Assembly: GCA_012861695.1 (NCBI GenBank)
Contig: JAAOOA010000086.1
Location: 3,803,293 to 3,867,292 of the forward strand
DNA from: Trematomus loennbergii
Lineage: Eukaryota; Chordata; Actinopteri; Perciformes; Nototheniidae
DNA length: 64,000 nucleotides
Direction: 5' to 3'
How positions within the stretch are numbered: the stretch's first letter is position 1; the number at the start of each line of letters is the position of its first letter. Shown one piece after another: positions 14,201-25,882 of this stretch. A program made the position numbers and the translations under genes. The notes beneath the pieces were generated by a model. The model searched no databases, was not told where the DNA came from, and was given only the letters and a program-made list of their open reading frames with translations.

Positions 14201-17200
14201 CCTTACTGTGCTCGTCTCTGTGGGGATACGACAGGTCTTCTTCTGTGTTCCACTTACCGGCTGCATCAAAGCGACGCCCCTGCCTCTCATCCTGATTAGT
14301 TGTTGGCCTTGTCAGCCGCCTAGAGGCCTACCCCCCACTTTTCTCTCTGTATCCTTTCCTTATTTTCATTTTCGCTCTTCATCTGCGTCTCCTCGTCCGT
14401 CTTTCCCTCTATCTGATCCCTCCCTGTCCTGATCTCATTTTCTTCCCTTTCTTTTCTCTCTGCGTCTCTGTGCTTTGAAATTGTCATCAGGGGTAAGATG
14501 AGGATGAGAAAAAGGAGTGAATGTGACTTCCTTTTAACTGCAAGGAGAAAAAGAACAAAGGGCACCAAAGGGAAAGGCACTGGAATAGCATCTGTTTACT
14601 ATTCCTCTCCTGTCCTCAGCAGGAGTGTTTAGATGTACAACACACAGTGACTGGATCCACTGAGCTGCACACTATGCAAATACACTTTACAATGGCCTCA
14701 ACCTGTGTATAAACCCTCAGAAAAGGCAACAGCACTAGAGGAACTGTAGTCATTGTGCTCAGAGTGGGATCACATTTCACTCAGCTCCTAAGCAGTATTG
14801 TTGCGTTTTCACGTTAAGACACGGGTTCAAACACTGGGAAAGAGCCATTGTAAAGCACTGCAATGCCAAAACACATTTCCATGGTTGACAACCGCAAGAC
14901 CCCATCTCACACCGGCAGAGCCAAATCCCAGATCATAATCATGTATCTAGAAGCCACACATTCCCCAATCTAATTTGGTAACTATATAAAAAAAGCCCGG
15001 GGATGTAAAGTAAAATATGAAACCCATAAAGTAGTTCCTTTGTTTGTGTCCTCATTTTGAGGTGAGCAATCTGCTGCTGCCGCCGACTTCTTTAAATACC
15101 TACACTGTGACTGATGTAGAGCTTTGATGCTCTCATGCACAAAGAATAAGAGAAGGATGGTTCACCCAAAACGAAAAGAAAAAAACATATTGACTAAAAC
15201 TGACTTTTTAGAAGGAACTTGTATAGAGTGGTGCAGTAAGCACATGTGTTTTTTGCTAATCTCATTCCTTTGAAAAAATGGGTCCCTCCACATGAGACTT
15301 TCCTCGTGTTTCGAAATATTTTGCAAAAAATAAGATCTGTGGCAAACACACATTTACATAACAAAAATGATACTTACACGTTTTGTTTAGAAAGATAATC
15401 TCCACAGATGAACAACATTTATATGTATTGATATGTATATATTTGCTGTTATGTGTATTTTGTTTATCTTATACCACTCATATGTATATCTTTATTGTTT
15501 TTATTTGTATTTTATTTACATTATTTATTTTATTTACTCCTCCCTCATGTGCAATGTCTTATCTATGCTGCCGTGACGGAAACATTTCCCAAATTTGGAT
15601 CAATAAAGTATATCTTATCTTATCTTACTGACTTCTTCTATGACGTAGAACTAACATTAGGATCTCTAAAACCTTTGTAAACCACAGAACTTATTTCAGG
15701 CATCTAACAAAAAAGATGTTCCAAAATCGTTAAGTTAACCGGAAGTGGTGAAATGCTAGCTCATTTCCGAGTTGGAGCACTCATTCCTGCACTACTCTAC
15801 TGCTGTTTGTGACTAAATGCATATAAGATGTCTCTCAACATGACACATGGTAACATCGTGTGTGGATGTTTGAACAGATTAGTTGTCTGTAATGTTCCTC
15901 CCAATGTATAAATACAGCTTTGTTGCAAACGACACGAAACTGAAGATAAAGGGGCTGTTCCCTGTAGCTTTTTCTGAACTGATTTATCCACCTCCCTGCA
16001 GCTTTCTCCACAATAGAGGATTTAGACAAGCTGATAAGACCTATCGTCAAACACCTCTGCAGCGTTTTGGGTGAACCGCCCTTTTTTTGTGGCATTATCT
16101 GCAGAATTCTACTCATGTAGGTATGCAAAGAAACTTGAGTTCAGCAGGGGGGAAGGATAATCCTGATTTCAATGGAGAGAACGTGAAGCCGGCGCATTCC
16201 ACAGCAGGCAATATTTGTATATACAAACACATGTAAGGAATACTGTACCGATGGTCGCACCAACCTGAGAATGAGAATGCGGGCTGCATGGGATTTCGGC
16301 TCAGGCTTTAGCTCTCTGTCTCGGAAACAAAGGACATTCTCTCTTCTGGAGAGAGCTGCTCAAATCCCAAATGGTTTGAGAAGCAGATTGTGCACCTCTC
16401 TTTGTAGTCTAGTTGAAATGTATTGATTGTGTGTTACCGTGTGTTGTCTGTACTATGAATTATGTATGTTAGTCCGCAACGGGAGGAAACTATCTCCTGG
16501 TGTGTGCACATGAAAATCCATCGATGTGGTTGTTTTTTCCTCACACCTTTTAAAAAACCTGCCGGTTCCTCTGCAGCACCATACATATACACACACACAC
16601 ACACACACTCACAGAAAGCCATGGATCTTGGAGATTGTATTCTCACACAGAGACAAGTATTAGATTCTGAGCAAACAGCCGGGAGAAGACAAAAGGCCCA
16701 GGCTTGTAGAGATGAGAACTTAAATCTCATCTATTTTTGATGGAGAATCGTGTGCAAACAGCAGAGCCGATCCTGCCGAGAGTTGGAGAGGTGTCCGTAA
16801 CACCCAGCAGGATTTGTGCGGAAAGTCAGACGCACAGACTTTTGTGTGTTTTCAATTATTTATGAGAACAGGAGAATCCAGGGAACATTATGAGTAGAAG
16901 GGACGCAACAGAGTGAAGGATGTCAAATGGTCGAACTCGTGTTTGCAAGTAGGAAGCTTTGAAGTGTAATGTCTTTTAGGGCTGCTCGATTATGGCAAAA
17001 ATCATAATCTCGATTATTTGGGTCAATAATTGATATCACGATTATTAAAAAAACGATTATCCATTTACTTTGAAAACATCCATTTATTGAAAAAATAAAA
17101 TGGAACAGTATGTTTTTAACAGTTGATTACCCTGAACTTTAAGTATAATTCAACTGAAAAACAAATACAAAAATTATAATAAAAAAAATTAAAAATAAAT

Positions 17201-20200
17201 TAAAAATAAAAATAAATAAAAATAATCGTTTTATTTCGATTATGTTGTTTTCATAATCGTTGCAAGCCAAAATCGTAATTGCGATTAAAATGCGATTAAT
17301 TGAGCAGCCCTAATGTCTTTACTGAAATACCTTTTAATGTAATTACATGTTGTCATTGCCAAGTAAAGATGCTACACAGAGCATGACAATATTTAATTCC
17401 ACAGAACAGTATATCTTTTGTAGTAATTCTAGCCACAAAATGTATATATTTCTATGTCATTTGTTGTTGATTTCGCTAAAGTGGCCGAAAAATCTGATTA
17501 TCTTCACTGGAATGTTTTTTCTGAATGAAACGTACTATAAAAGTAAAACCTACAGTGACATTTACCCACATTCTTCTTGCCCATTTCCCTTGAGGCTACA
17601 GAGACCTGTAGATACTTTTCTATTATATCTGCAGGCAAGGAGAACATGAGAAGCCTCGACGCAGCCTGAGCCACCAAAATCATTCTTTGACCTTGAACCT
17701 TTTACAGTAAATCAGGATTTCTTGACAGGTGTTGGGTAAGAGGGTAATCTAGGACATTAAGTCATTATTTAATGATAGCCTTAAGAACCTTTCTATATCG
17801 CACATGGAAACTTGGTTAAACGGCAAAATAAAGTAGAACGTTTATCTCTTTCACATCTCTGGGCTCTTGTTAATAGACCAGCAGGAAGTCCACTTATCTG
17901 CCTGCTTTTCAAGTTCCATTTTATTTGCTTTTCACCTGATCTAACTCGCAGAAAGTCACAGAGCGAAGGAGTTTCTCAGTGGAAGCTGAAGCTGAGCGTA
18001 ACTCCTCAGCTCTTCCTGGGTCACTGGTGTAGCCGAGGCTAGCACACTATGGCCTCTCCACTGAGGAATGCTGTGCTGGCTTTCAGTTCAAACTCTGGAC
18101 AACAACTAGCAAGTGTCCTTTTTGTTATCGAGCCTGAAATGCCAGGCTGTGCTTTTACTGGGCCAAGTATTGCAGACTAACTGGTAAACATCTCTTTGAG
18201 GATTTCACTTTGAACTGAAATGATTGGTCAATAGTCGTTCTACCTAAAAAAACTAAAATATTTTACAGTTGCTAAGGTCATTTTTTAAAGAATAAAACCA
18301 AATACTTGCTGGTTTCAGCGGTGTCTCAATTGGGGGTATTTAATGCTTATATTGGTCTTAGGTGATACAAAATAATCTTTACGTTTTTGGAGTGTTGGTT
18401 TGACGAAAACAAAAAGAAATGTCACCTGGGGCTACATGAAATTATTAAAAAAATTCAGAGAGCAAGGGGTGCCTACCACAAAAACCACACTGAGCAAAAA
18501 AAGGCCTTACTTTCATAGTATCCAAGAACCCTAATGTTGCACTGTAACACAACTGTCAATCTAACAGTTGAAACTATTGTTTACTTTAGTTTATTTGTTT
18601 ATAGTGTCGTGGACAGTCCCCATTGATCAACTGTCACAAAAAACAGTAAATGGGGCAGCTTTAGCCAACATGGCTAATTTCCAGCTGTTGTCCACGGCCA
18701 GATGATAATAGACACCCTTACAATCACAATATATCAACAGCATTAGTTATGAAAAGAGGATGATTGAATTATGTCAAGTATTCCATGTCAGAAAAACTTA
18801 AACGATACAAAACATACATATTACAGTGGTGCAGTGATGACATATTTTGTAGGCCGACCAAGAAGTTTGCAACGCAAGGGCACCGTCGACAAAAAGCAAT
18901 GGGATTTTTCCATTTGATTTCAGATAATTGCAAAAATTGCACAATAACACGATTGTTATCTCTTTTTACACTTCAATACAATTGCCAGACTTAAAATACT
19001 TACATTAGGCTACGTCAGTCTCATCGCTGTGCATGCACCTAAGTTAAAGACTGAAGTTGGCGTGATGACGTTTAGGAATCTCATTTAGCCACTTGTTAGC
19101 AACCGCAGTTTTGAATCAAGCTTAAGACATTCACCAGTAGGATCAGTGTTTCCGCCAGACCGGGGCTGAGAGGGAGTCCACCCCGAGAGCGGGGGGAGTG
19201 TGACGTCACGTCGTGTCACGCGACTTGAATTTTGAATTGAGAGAATAAGGGCGTCAAATGACGGCAAGACGCCCCCCTGGCGGAAACGCTGAGTAGGATA
19301 TATACTGAAGTTGTTTACTTTGTAGAACAAAACAATGTCACTGTGCATCAGACACATGGTAAAACCCTCACTGTCTGAAAGCTTGCATGCTGACTTTTGA
19401 AAGCCCCAATCTGGTATTATGGTATGGCCCAGTGTCAGCCTATCCACAGACGTTATGGTTATGGCACTGTGTCAGCAGGCTGTGGCTCTCACTGCAGTAC
19501 AGAGCAGATTTAGCCTTGTTTTAACTTCATCACTGCCAACAACCTTTGAAAAGTTGGCAGATGCTAAATGTGTTTGGGTGTAACATAAGTGTTTAATTGT
19601 TCTTGAAGCAAAACATAAATCTTTAGTCTGTTCTATTTTCTTCCACATTATCTTCCACAACCAAGACATTAAGATTGAAACAGATACAAAACCTTATCTC
19701 AATTCCACAATCAGGTCTTGTAAAGAGAAGGGAAAATATCACTTAGCACAGCTAATATAGGGACAACAATATCAATCATAAGCGGTCCTAGAGAAAAAGT
19801 CTTATTAAGAAAGAGGATCATATGAGATGGTAATTATGATAATACTGTTGATGAGACCTGTATCTCTGTGGTAATGAGGGAGGTTACGTGTTAATTGGGT
19901 GAGAGAATGTCAGCACATGGATTGCCAACAGAAGAAAAAGGAGAAAAACATAAATAGATGAAGAACGTGTTGTCTTCATCCTCATGTTATAGATAATGAA
20001 GTAGATATATATAAAACACAAATGCTGTGAATTTGACAATTGTTTTTTGAGTAGAGATTCCAAATCTGTACCCTGAGTACCAAAGACATCTTCCATTAGA
20101 ATGCCCTTTCAACACTTCCCAAGACAATTAGAATACACATGTGCAGATTAATTACAGATATGAAAGACTGTGCACAGAAAAGCAGCTTGTCTAACCATCA

Positions 20201-21146
20201 TTATGATTTTGGCTTGAGGCTTTTCCCTTTGAGACAGACACATGAGGGCAAATGCACATTGAAAGGTTAATTAAAATAAAAAACAATCATTTAAAATGAT
20301 GTCTTTGGAGCAAAGTTGCACATCAAAATCGCCACAGAGTGTAGTTAAGAATGTTTCCTGCTGAATGAAACAGTGAGTGCAAAGGGTGATACTTGCATTT
20401 ACACCACAGGGCCAAACTGAGGTTTATCACGTGAGCAATTAGATCAATCTTTATTGTCAAGCTAAAAATGGATACATTTCGGATCATTTCAAGTGGCACC
20501 ATTCTGGAAACAAACGGCAAATCTTTAAGTGTGTGAGGAAACCAGGCTGGTCCTGATATGTAAAAGCCCTTGTTGTCCCTGACAGCAAAAAGGTGAAACC
20601 CTAAGAAACCATAATGGGAAACCATAGGAAGTCCTGTTAACCTCGATGGTAGAAAGCTTTGCTTTGCCTCAAAGTTAAAGCCCTTGGTTGCTGTTGTTGA
20701 ATAAAACTGTTTAAGATAAAGACATCATTGAGACAACCGCTAAAACGTCTTAATGGGAAAAAACTGTTGACAATGTTTGCCATTTCTGTTATTCCCATAT
20801 GGCACTTGCAACAAATGTATAAAGCCTTGCATAGCCCTTTAATGAAAAACTCCAGTTATCCTCGTTTAAGGTAGCTTATGTGTCAGCTAGCCCAGTTTCT
20901 AGCTATATATGGTGCCACTGTCCTGTGGGAAACCATTACGAAACCCCAGGGTTAGCCCTGTTTGGCAATATGTGGTCCTGATTAGCTGTGTGCTAAACCC
21001 CCCTGTTAGCCTTGTTGACCCTGCTGGCCCCTAGAGTGGAAAGCAGGCTAGTGGATGTACTTACCTTGACCCCGCGCTGGCTGAGGAAACAGAGAGACAA
21101 GAGCGAAGCCTAGCAGGCAGAGACTCAGTCCGACTGAGAAATGCAT
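64..21146 (-). CDS. col14a1: collagen alpha-1(XIV)-like, 5' coding exons (partial)
   Basis: Type XIV collagen is a secreted fibril-associated (FACIT) collagen built from fibronectin type III and VWA domains plus short triple helices. Five coding exons read on the minus strand: 21065-21146, 13399-13514, 3535-3676, 420-503 and 64-103, each with GT-AG borders; the gene continues off the left edge. Exon 1 gives a 27-residue start with a hydrophobic signal peptide. Exons 2-3 give one FN3 domain with the family signature HVSWKEPKGQFDSYK and KEYNFKIIALSGGQQSKP, matching the single N-terminal FN3 of COL14A1 in position and intron placement. The VWA domain would follow to the left. deptor lies upstream in the same orientation, as in human 8q24.12. 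As printed the frame is broken twice: exon 2 (116 nt) appears one base short, and exon 3 (142 nt) one base long, putting a TGA just before its donor. col12a1 is the nearest alternative; synteny favours col14a1. Confidence 0.86.
420..503 (-). CDS. col14a1: col14a1 coding exon 4 (FN3-VWA linker)
   Basis: The exon is bounded by TCTTCTCCAG and GAAG|GTAAGT and is 84 nt long. With phase 1 entry it reads AQQSGVAMVQSQKRQDSV and then TREENNEISE, a polar linker like that between the first FN3 and the first VWA domain of COL14A1. It ends in phase 1. A second acceptor six bases downstream (CAGCTCAG) is possible. Confidence 0.65.
1796..2056 (+). repeat. left half of a TTAACCCTCCTG-type MITE
   Basis: It starts TTAACCCTCCTGTTGTC, the same terminal motif as the complete element at 34807-35289. 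Its right terminus is missing; the sequence runs into the CA tract instead, so the copy is truncated or interrupted. Confidence 0.55.
2057..2274. repeat. interrupted (CA)n microsatellite
   Basis: About 218 bases of CA repeat with occasional CC and AA interruptions. Open frames here, such as Thr-His and Cys-Val runs, are repeat artefacts. Confidence 0.97.
2861..2936. repeat. 24-bp inverted repeat (hairpin)
   Basis: Arms 2861-2884 and 2913-2936 are complementary at 23 of 24 positions and separated by 28 bases. Each arm carries a CCAAT-like end and a TGATGTCA-like core. Confidence 0.85.
3057..3454. mobile_element. TTAA-flanked MITE, about 390 bp
   Basis: TTAA occurs at both ends (3057-3060 and 3451-3454) with imperfect terminal inverted repeats, AGCGGCCCTATTCTGC on the left and GCATTATAGGGCACTCT on the right. 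A TTAA target site is typical of piggyBac-type elements. There is no coding capacity. Confidence 0.65.
3535..3676 (-). CDS. col14a1: col14a1 coding exon 3 (second half of FN3 domain)
   Basis: The acceptor is CCCTTAATAG and the donor ATGAAG|GTAAGA. The frame carried from exon 2 reads GGEQKDIEVLKQEAKLVIE, then DYDPSKEYNFKIIALSGG and QQSKPSGQT, and then hits TGA at 3539-3537, five bases before the donor. The F and G strand signature is clear. Dropping one A from the AAA run would remove the stop and give a phase 1 end that matches exon 4. The printed 142 nt is therefore one base longer than expected. Confidence 0.82.
5739..6020. repeat. (CCAT)n plus LINE-like fragment
   Basis: CCAT units at 5739-5760 are followed by sequence resembling a common fish non-LTR element (GCAGTTCCAGGAGAGGGCCC, later TCAACTGGCTCCTTTC). 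It is truncated and noncoding. Confidence 0.5.
6160..6310 (+). repeat. degraded SINE, 3' part
   Basis: It shares the segment TGGGCAAGACACTTCACC and the following CTCCTGTGGG block with the better copy at 29091-29290. The tRNA-like head is missing. Confidence 0.6.
8690..8850 (+). repeat. degraded fish LINE/SINE tail
   Basis: The order of motifs (CATTTACACAGCACTTGTC, AGAGTGCTTTGACATA, ACTACCAACCTTCCAGTTAG) is that of a very common fish retroposon 3' region. It is degenerate and has no coding capacity. Confidence 0.4.
9193..9632 (+). mobile_element. truncated TTAA MITE (AGGTCCCATG family)
   Basis: It starts TTAAAGGTCCCATGTCATGG and is closely similar to the complete copy at 26134-26927 through CGTGGGGTCTGCGAGACAGC. 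The right terminal repeat is absent. Confidence 0.7.
13399..13514 (-). CDS. col14a1: col14a1 coding exon 2 (first half of FN3 domain)
   Basis: The acceptor is TTTCTCTGTACAG and the donor CCAG|GTAAGG. The homologous frame reads IATEISCQNPESHKLHVSW and then KEPKGQFDSYKAIYTTEP, the B and C strand region of an FN3 domain with the conserved Trp. It ends in phase 1 and joins exon 3 in frame as P-G-G-E. Its length is 116 nt; the human counterpart, inferred from the protein and these phases, should be 117 nt, so one base seems to be missing near the 5' end of the exon. Confidence 0.82.
15430..15627 (+). repeat. 3' tail of a non-LTR retroposon
   Basis: The stretch GGATCAATAAAGTATATC followed by TTATC repeats is the usual 3' end of a fish LINE of the CR1/Rex kind. 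The upstream part is A+T-rich and not readable. Confidence 0.5.
16977..17312. mobile_element. hAT-type MITE, 336 bp
   Basis: Terminal inverted repeats are TAGGGCTGCTCGATTA and TTAATTGAGCAGCCCTA. The element is flanked by an exact 8-bp duplication, ATGTCTTT, at 16969-16976 and 17313-17320. Such a duplication is the hallmark of the hAT superfamily. It has no coding capacity. Confidence 0.85.
19144..19291. mobile_element. hAT-type MITE, 148 bp
   Basis: Terminal repeats are CAGTGTTTCCGCCAG and CTGGCGGAAACGCTG. Exact 8-bp flanking duplications, AGTAGGAT, lie at 19136-19143 and 19292-19299. It is GC-rich inside and noncoding. Confidence 0.88.
21065..21146 (-). CDS. col14a1: col14a1 coding exon 1 (signal peptide)
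   Basis: The ATG is at 21146-21144, one base after a pyrimidine-rich acceptor (TGCTTCCAG, exon border at 21147), so a further exon must lie upstream. The 27 codons give MHFSVGLSLCLLGFALV followed by SLFPQPARGQ, a typical secretory signal peptide with a likely cleavage site near the ARG-Q end. The donor is a strong GTAAGTAC and the exon ends in phase 1. Exon 2, in its homologous frame, needs phase 2, so the junction does not read through as printed. Confidence 0.8.
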
Positions 21147-22261
21147 CCTGGAAGCAGCAGACAGGAGGGCACGACACACCTGGAGAAGTAAAAACAAGTA
21201 TGAGAAAGACAGATGAGTGAGGAGAAAGCAGGGGAATGAGACACAGGTAAAATAATTTGAAGGAAAGAGTGAGTCAAATAAGGAAGCACAAGGATTTGAG
21301 GAGTAGAAATTGAAGAAAAAGAGAATGTGTGAGGGGTATTGTGGGAGAAGGGGGTGTGAGAGAGGAGCACAGAGAAAGCTAAAGGGATTTAAACACCGTG
21401 AGAAAGGATTCAAATCTCTGTCGCACAAAAATAGCATGTGGTTTTAGCAGGTATGGATTTGTAAAAGTAGAGAAAGAAAATATGAATAGACACCCATCTG
21501 TAGGTAAAGCCATCCTTTGATGATATACAGACATGTTCACTTGCATCACAGATGTTATGACCCTGTCCCTCCCATCAAATCTCTTGCAAACTGATGACCA
21601 ATTTTCTACAGTTTTTGTAACTGCAAAAATCTCTGGTTTTCCAAATAACATCTGTTTTGCTACTTCTGTAAGTGTTCCCTTTTAGATGCACAAGTCAAGA
21701 TCTATTATGAAAAACAATTCTTTGCCATTTTTGGACGTTAACAAACTACTTGCTCATCAAGATAAAGCACATAAAGTAGTGACTCTAACACATTAGTATA
21801 CTAAGTGCATAAAAACATCTCACTGTCACAGTGTCTCCATGGCTGCATCACACATAAAGCACAACAATCCCTGCAGAAGATTGAAGGTGCAACAAGCAAC
21901 ACAACTGTGACCATACAAGCGATCTAACACCTGGATCTGAACAATGCCAGTAAAACACAATAAATGTCGACGGATTTACCAATATACCCCTGGTTCCAAC
22001 AAGTTCTGTATTCACCTTTTATTTCAGGCAATTTTCAATAATTTATTGATACGACTGACAATTACCACTTGGCATTTTCAGCATGCCAGTGTTAAGACAG
22101 GTTCTGGTTGTTGTAATAAAACTGAGTTAGGATTATAAGTGTGTTGAGAGTGAGAGTGCCTCAGTGTACCTGAAAAAAAATATCTAAAATATGCATTAAA
22201 TATTCCCTTAGGCACCTACAATTCACGGTGGTAAGTTTATTACGATATTAAAACACCTGGC

Positions 22262-22277
22262 TATATATATATATATA
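22262..22277. repeat. short (TA)n tract
   Basis: Eight TA units in A+T-rich sequence upstream of the col14a1 ATG exon. Confidence 0.9.
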
Positions 22278-22676
22278 ACTCTAATTGCTATGATAAACTA
22301 GTAGATCATAAGATTTTATCGAATTAAGAACCATGTTTTTACACTATGGCATGCCTCAAAATTAGCCTTTTGACAATACTAATGATTACTACCAGATCTA
22401 TTCTGACTTTAAGGTGTGCTACTATACAGTAGCAGAGGTTGTTTCAGGCTCGAACGCACCCATCCGATGTTGAGAAAAATCATAGAAGACAACATATCAA
22501 TACCAAACCACTTTATGTTTTGTGGATAAAAGTGGAAGTTGTGGTTAATTGAAATGAGCACAGGTGAGCTATGCACGTTGCGCGGTCAGGAGAACGGAGC
22601 GGCATTACCTGGGGAGAAAAGGTCTAAAAGCTACTTTTGCAGATGTGAACATAGTGTGAATAAATAGTAGTTATAC

Positions 22677-22800
22677 CTTCTCAGATCATATGTTCCCTGG
22701 CTCCACGGCTCTCCTCCGGACAGCTGAATGAAAAGCTCACTAGTCCCCAAAGCGACTCTGATCCACACTGTTCACCAACTCAGCTCACTGACGACCACGA
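22677..22800 (-). promoter_or_regulatory. col14a1: probable col14a1 untranslated first exon and promoter
   Basis: The ATG exon at 21147 starts at a splice acceptor, so an upstream non-coding exon is required. A good donor lies at 22677 (GATCTGAGAAG|GTATAAC), preceded by about 110 bases of GC-balanced sequence without a TATA box. The transcription start is only a guess, near 22780. No open frame runs through it. Confidence 0.4.
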
Positions 22801-23806
22801 GACAAGTTAGACAGAGTGAGACACAATTTACCGGTCCGAAGTTTCAAAATAAAGTCCCTGCTGAATACCACATTTGAGTCAAATGAAGGTTATATTCAGC
22901 CTTTCAATGATTGTTGATTAGGATAATAATACAAACAAACATGTAAGTCCCTGTCGAGTGAATACTACTGTTCCGTCTTAGTTTAATTGATTGGTTATTG
23001 AATGCAGCTGGCTAATGCCACATATTCAGTGCTGTGTAGGCTTTGTACTGTATTTATATGTACTTCTAACATTCCTTACTTAACAAAGGTGATACTTAAT
23101 AATACATTTTTAACGTACATGTACTTCAAAACGTTTTTCTTGGTTGAGAGAAAACAAAACGTGACAGCTTTGAAAATGTATTGTAAGTCAAGCTAATGTC
23201 TGCACTCTGCAACCAGCTTGAAAGAGCAACAACTACAATTAGCTAGCTGGCTTCTAGGTTGCATGCCTTACTGTAAGACTAACTCACGTGAAAAGCCTTC
23301 TCATCAAGTTGTAACCTTCAAAATTCATAACTGTCTTCAAGTTGAATGGAAAACAAAAGTTGCATGCTGTCCTTACTTTGAACAAAATTCACATTTTCCG
23401 AAGTTCAACCTTGTCCAGCATCGAATAGTCAGTTAAGCCCCTCCCAATCAGAATCGAACCCAATCAATCAATCAATCAATCGATTATTGGTTACACCTGA
23501 GCATCCAATGTTATTAGATTTATACTTCGCGTCGGGCCGAACCACGCCCCTTAGCTGTGATATAATGAGCATATACCACGGCCTGTCGTGAGCTATTGCT
23601 TTTATAAAACGGTTACCAAGTGTGGCAATATGAAAGAAAATACACACTCTAATTTAAATAGTTTTTATTAGTAAATAATGATGTTCAAAATAAAATAGTC
23701 CCTCTGTTGCCTTCTGCACGAAACATAGTGCGAGGTGGTTGCTATGCAACAACACTAACAACAGCTAGCGAACATATTAGACAGAGAGCGTTGATCCATT
23801 ATTTGG

Positions 23807-24179
23807 CTATTTATTTACATTAATGTGTATGTTGCCGTTTATTGTGCACCCACTGAAAAACTTTCCAGCATCAGTAGCATGGCTTACGTGGTTACTTGTA
23901 TAGGCTGAGGTTGTTCTAGGCTGTTGCTTGGCGTGGCGAGAATATTGCTCCACTTTCTCCGGTCCCCGAGATTCGGCTTCCAGTAGCTCTGGAGAGAGCT
24001 TTCGCACCTGTGGCCACTAACGGTCATAATTTCTCTGCTTTGTTTCAAGACCCGCATCAGAAAGCTTTTGAATGGTGATACTTTTCCAGTTGGTCTACCT
24101 GCTCTTCACGTAGCTCTACATGTCGTCGTTTAGGTGCTTTTTGTTCTGGAGATAGGCACTCCTCAATCCACTCCTCCAT
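23807..24179 (-). pseudogene. broken copy of a multi-copy fish ORF (MEEWIEECL family)
   Basis: A 40-codon frame starts at 24179 with MEEWIEECLSPEQKAPKRR and is rich in charged residues. It stops at TGA, but an adjacent frame continues with RVLKQSREIMTVSGH, and a third reads RKLSPELLEAESRGPEKVEQ and ends GCTINGNIHINVNK before a stop. The three pieces look like one former protein broken by small indels. I know similar sequences as repeated uncharacterised fish proteins but cannot assign a function. The motif TATACCACGGC lies on both sides (near 23573 and 24533), suggesting that a transposon carried it. The ORF is not a recognisable transposase. Confidence 0.5.
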
Positions 24180-24767
24180 AGTAAGACCCCCCCCCCCCCG
24201 GGAGGTCGAAGTTAATCTTAAATGTTTTTGCGGACCTTTTTGATTACAGATTTGAAAACATCGTTGCTTGCTTTAAAAGTAGCACAATTCATTATGTCAA
24301 ACCTTGGAAAGTATCTAAATATCCCTGCCCTAATGCCAAAGGAACTGCACACTGAATATGTTTTTGCCGTTTGATGTCTATGTCTGGACCGTTGCGTAAA
24401 AAGGAGGGTTTCTGCCCCGTTACTTCTCCGCTGCTTTTCTTGTTCCAGTTTTTTTCAGCCCAACTGTATACTGTTTATCTCAGACGCGGAGGGATACTGA
24501 CTTGTTGTGAAAAGTAACTTACAATTCTACGTATACCACGGCTAAGAACCAATCAGATTGCTTGATTTTACTTGTCCGTTTTATAATTAAATATAAATCA
24601 TTAAAGCCTGTACCGAATACTTAAGAAAAATAAATTAATAAATTGTCTCCCAAGGTAAATATCAGTTTTGAATAAAAAGAAAAATCCTGTAGGCCTACCC
24701 AAGAATCACATACATTTAGGCTATTCTGTGTGATAATGTTTTTATAAAGATTTGTGATAGGCCTATG

Positions 24768-25882
24768 CAGTGGCGGCCGGCCCATAGGGGCGCTAGGCCC
24801 CCCCTCTTCTCTTCTGGGCGCTATGCACAGCGCCCAGACGAGAGTGCAGCAAGTGCAGCAGAAGCCAACTGTTGCTATCTTTAAACTTTCCCGCCGAAAC
24901 ATAATTTCAGCCAATCAGCATCGTCAAATCTGATGGTCACAGGGCGCCTACGTCAGCGCCCGGTGCAGTCTGTGAGTTGTTTGGACTCGTATCCTAGGAG
25001 ACAAAACAGGAAGCTGTCATACACTCTGGAAGCTACATTAGCAGCTAATGAAAACTCAGTTTTTTACATAAAAATGGAATTATGGATCCTCAATCATTTT
25101 TCAAAGTAACAGACACATTGGATTAATCTATGGATTAACCTTCAACTGCGTTTTTCTCGTTTTTGATCAGAATTGTTATTCTGCAAAAGGTGAGCATATC
25201 TCCGTGTTTTGCTACCTAAAGCTACTTCGTGTGATGTCTGTATTTGCTTCCCCTGTCGCGAGTTCTGATCGCTCAGTGATGATACTTATATTTCTACAAT
25301 CTGTGTGTGTGCATATCCGATAAGTATATCGATTGATTTATACCTAGAGTGCGTTAGCATTTTTTCGCTCAGGGCTCATTTAGACGCTTCTTGTGAGACT
25401 TGTGTTTTCTTTCGGTAAACATGGTTCATATCATCAGTTAGCTACGTTTCCTCTGAGTAGGACACATGAATAGTTTATTACATTTTAAGAAGCCCTGAGA
25501 CACAGTTTCGTGAGAAAAAAAACGGGGGGAAAAAAGCCAGGTTAAATGGGAATGAAATCATTTTAAGTAATTTTGAGTGTTCCCAAAGCCCCGGTGTTCT
25601 GCAGTTTGTGTGGGCCTACTGTACTGTTGCACAGTTTATGCTGTAGAAACTATGTCCAGGACAAGGTGTTGGAAGTTTTGGAAGATTCATAGCTAACCAC
25701 ACTGAAGTTATGGAGGTATTGATCAGTCTTCTCATATTTTTAAGCCTCAAATTGTCCTTCCACCAGAAGTCATAATTTAGGGGGTCTTTTCTCAACATTT
25801 TTTACCGGGAGGATCCCCCCTAGTATTGTTTGATCGCCATTTCCACAGCCCCACCTAAAATATTTTCCACCAGCCGCCACTG
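24768..25882. mobile_element. non-autonomous hAT element, 1115 bp
   Basis: Terminal repeats start CAGTGGCGGCCGG and end CCAGCCGCCACTG. The exact 8-bp duplication GGCCTATG flanks it at 24760-24767 and 25883-25890. Inside there is no transposase; the best minus-strand frame (25616-25798) is not recognised. The element carries CpG-rich ends. Confidence 0.88.

Larger units (their letters stand above)
13515..21064 (-). other. col14a1 intron 1: two small hAT MITEs, no exon
   Basis: A 7.5-kb intron. It contains a LINE 3' tail remnant (about 15430-15627), a short ACAC run near 16590 and two hAT-type MITEs (16977-17312 and 19144-19291). A micro-exon that would repair the exon 1/exon 2 phase mismatch could be hidden here, but I could not find one. 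Confidence 0.6.

Noticed and set aside
21048..21437. A 129-codon frame taken as a single exon
   Set aside because: Only the last part, from the ATG at 21146, follows a splice acceptor and encodes the signal peptide; the upstream part is intron read-through.
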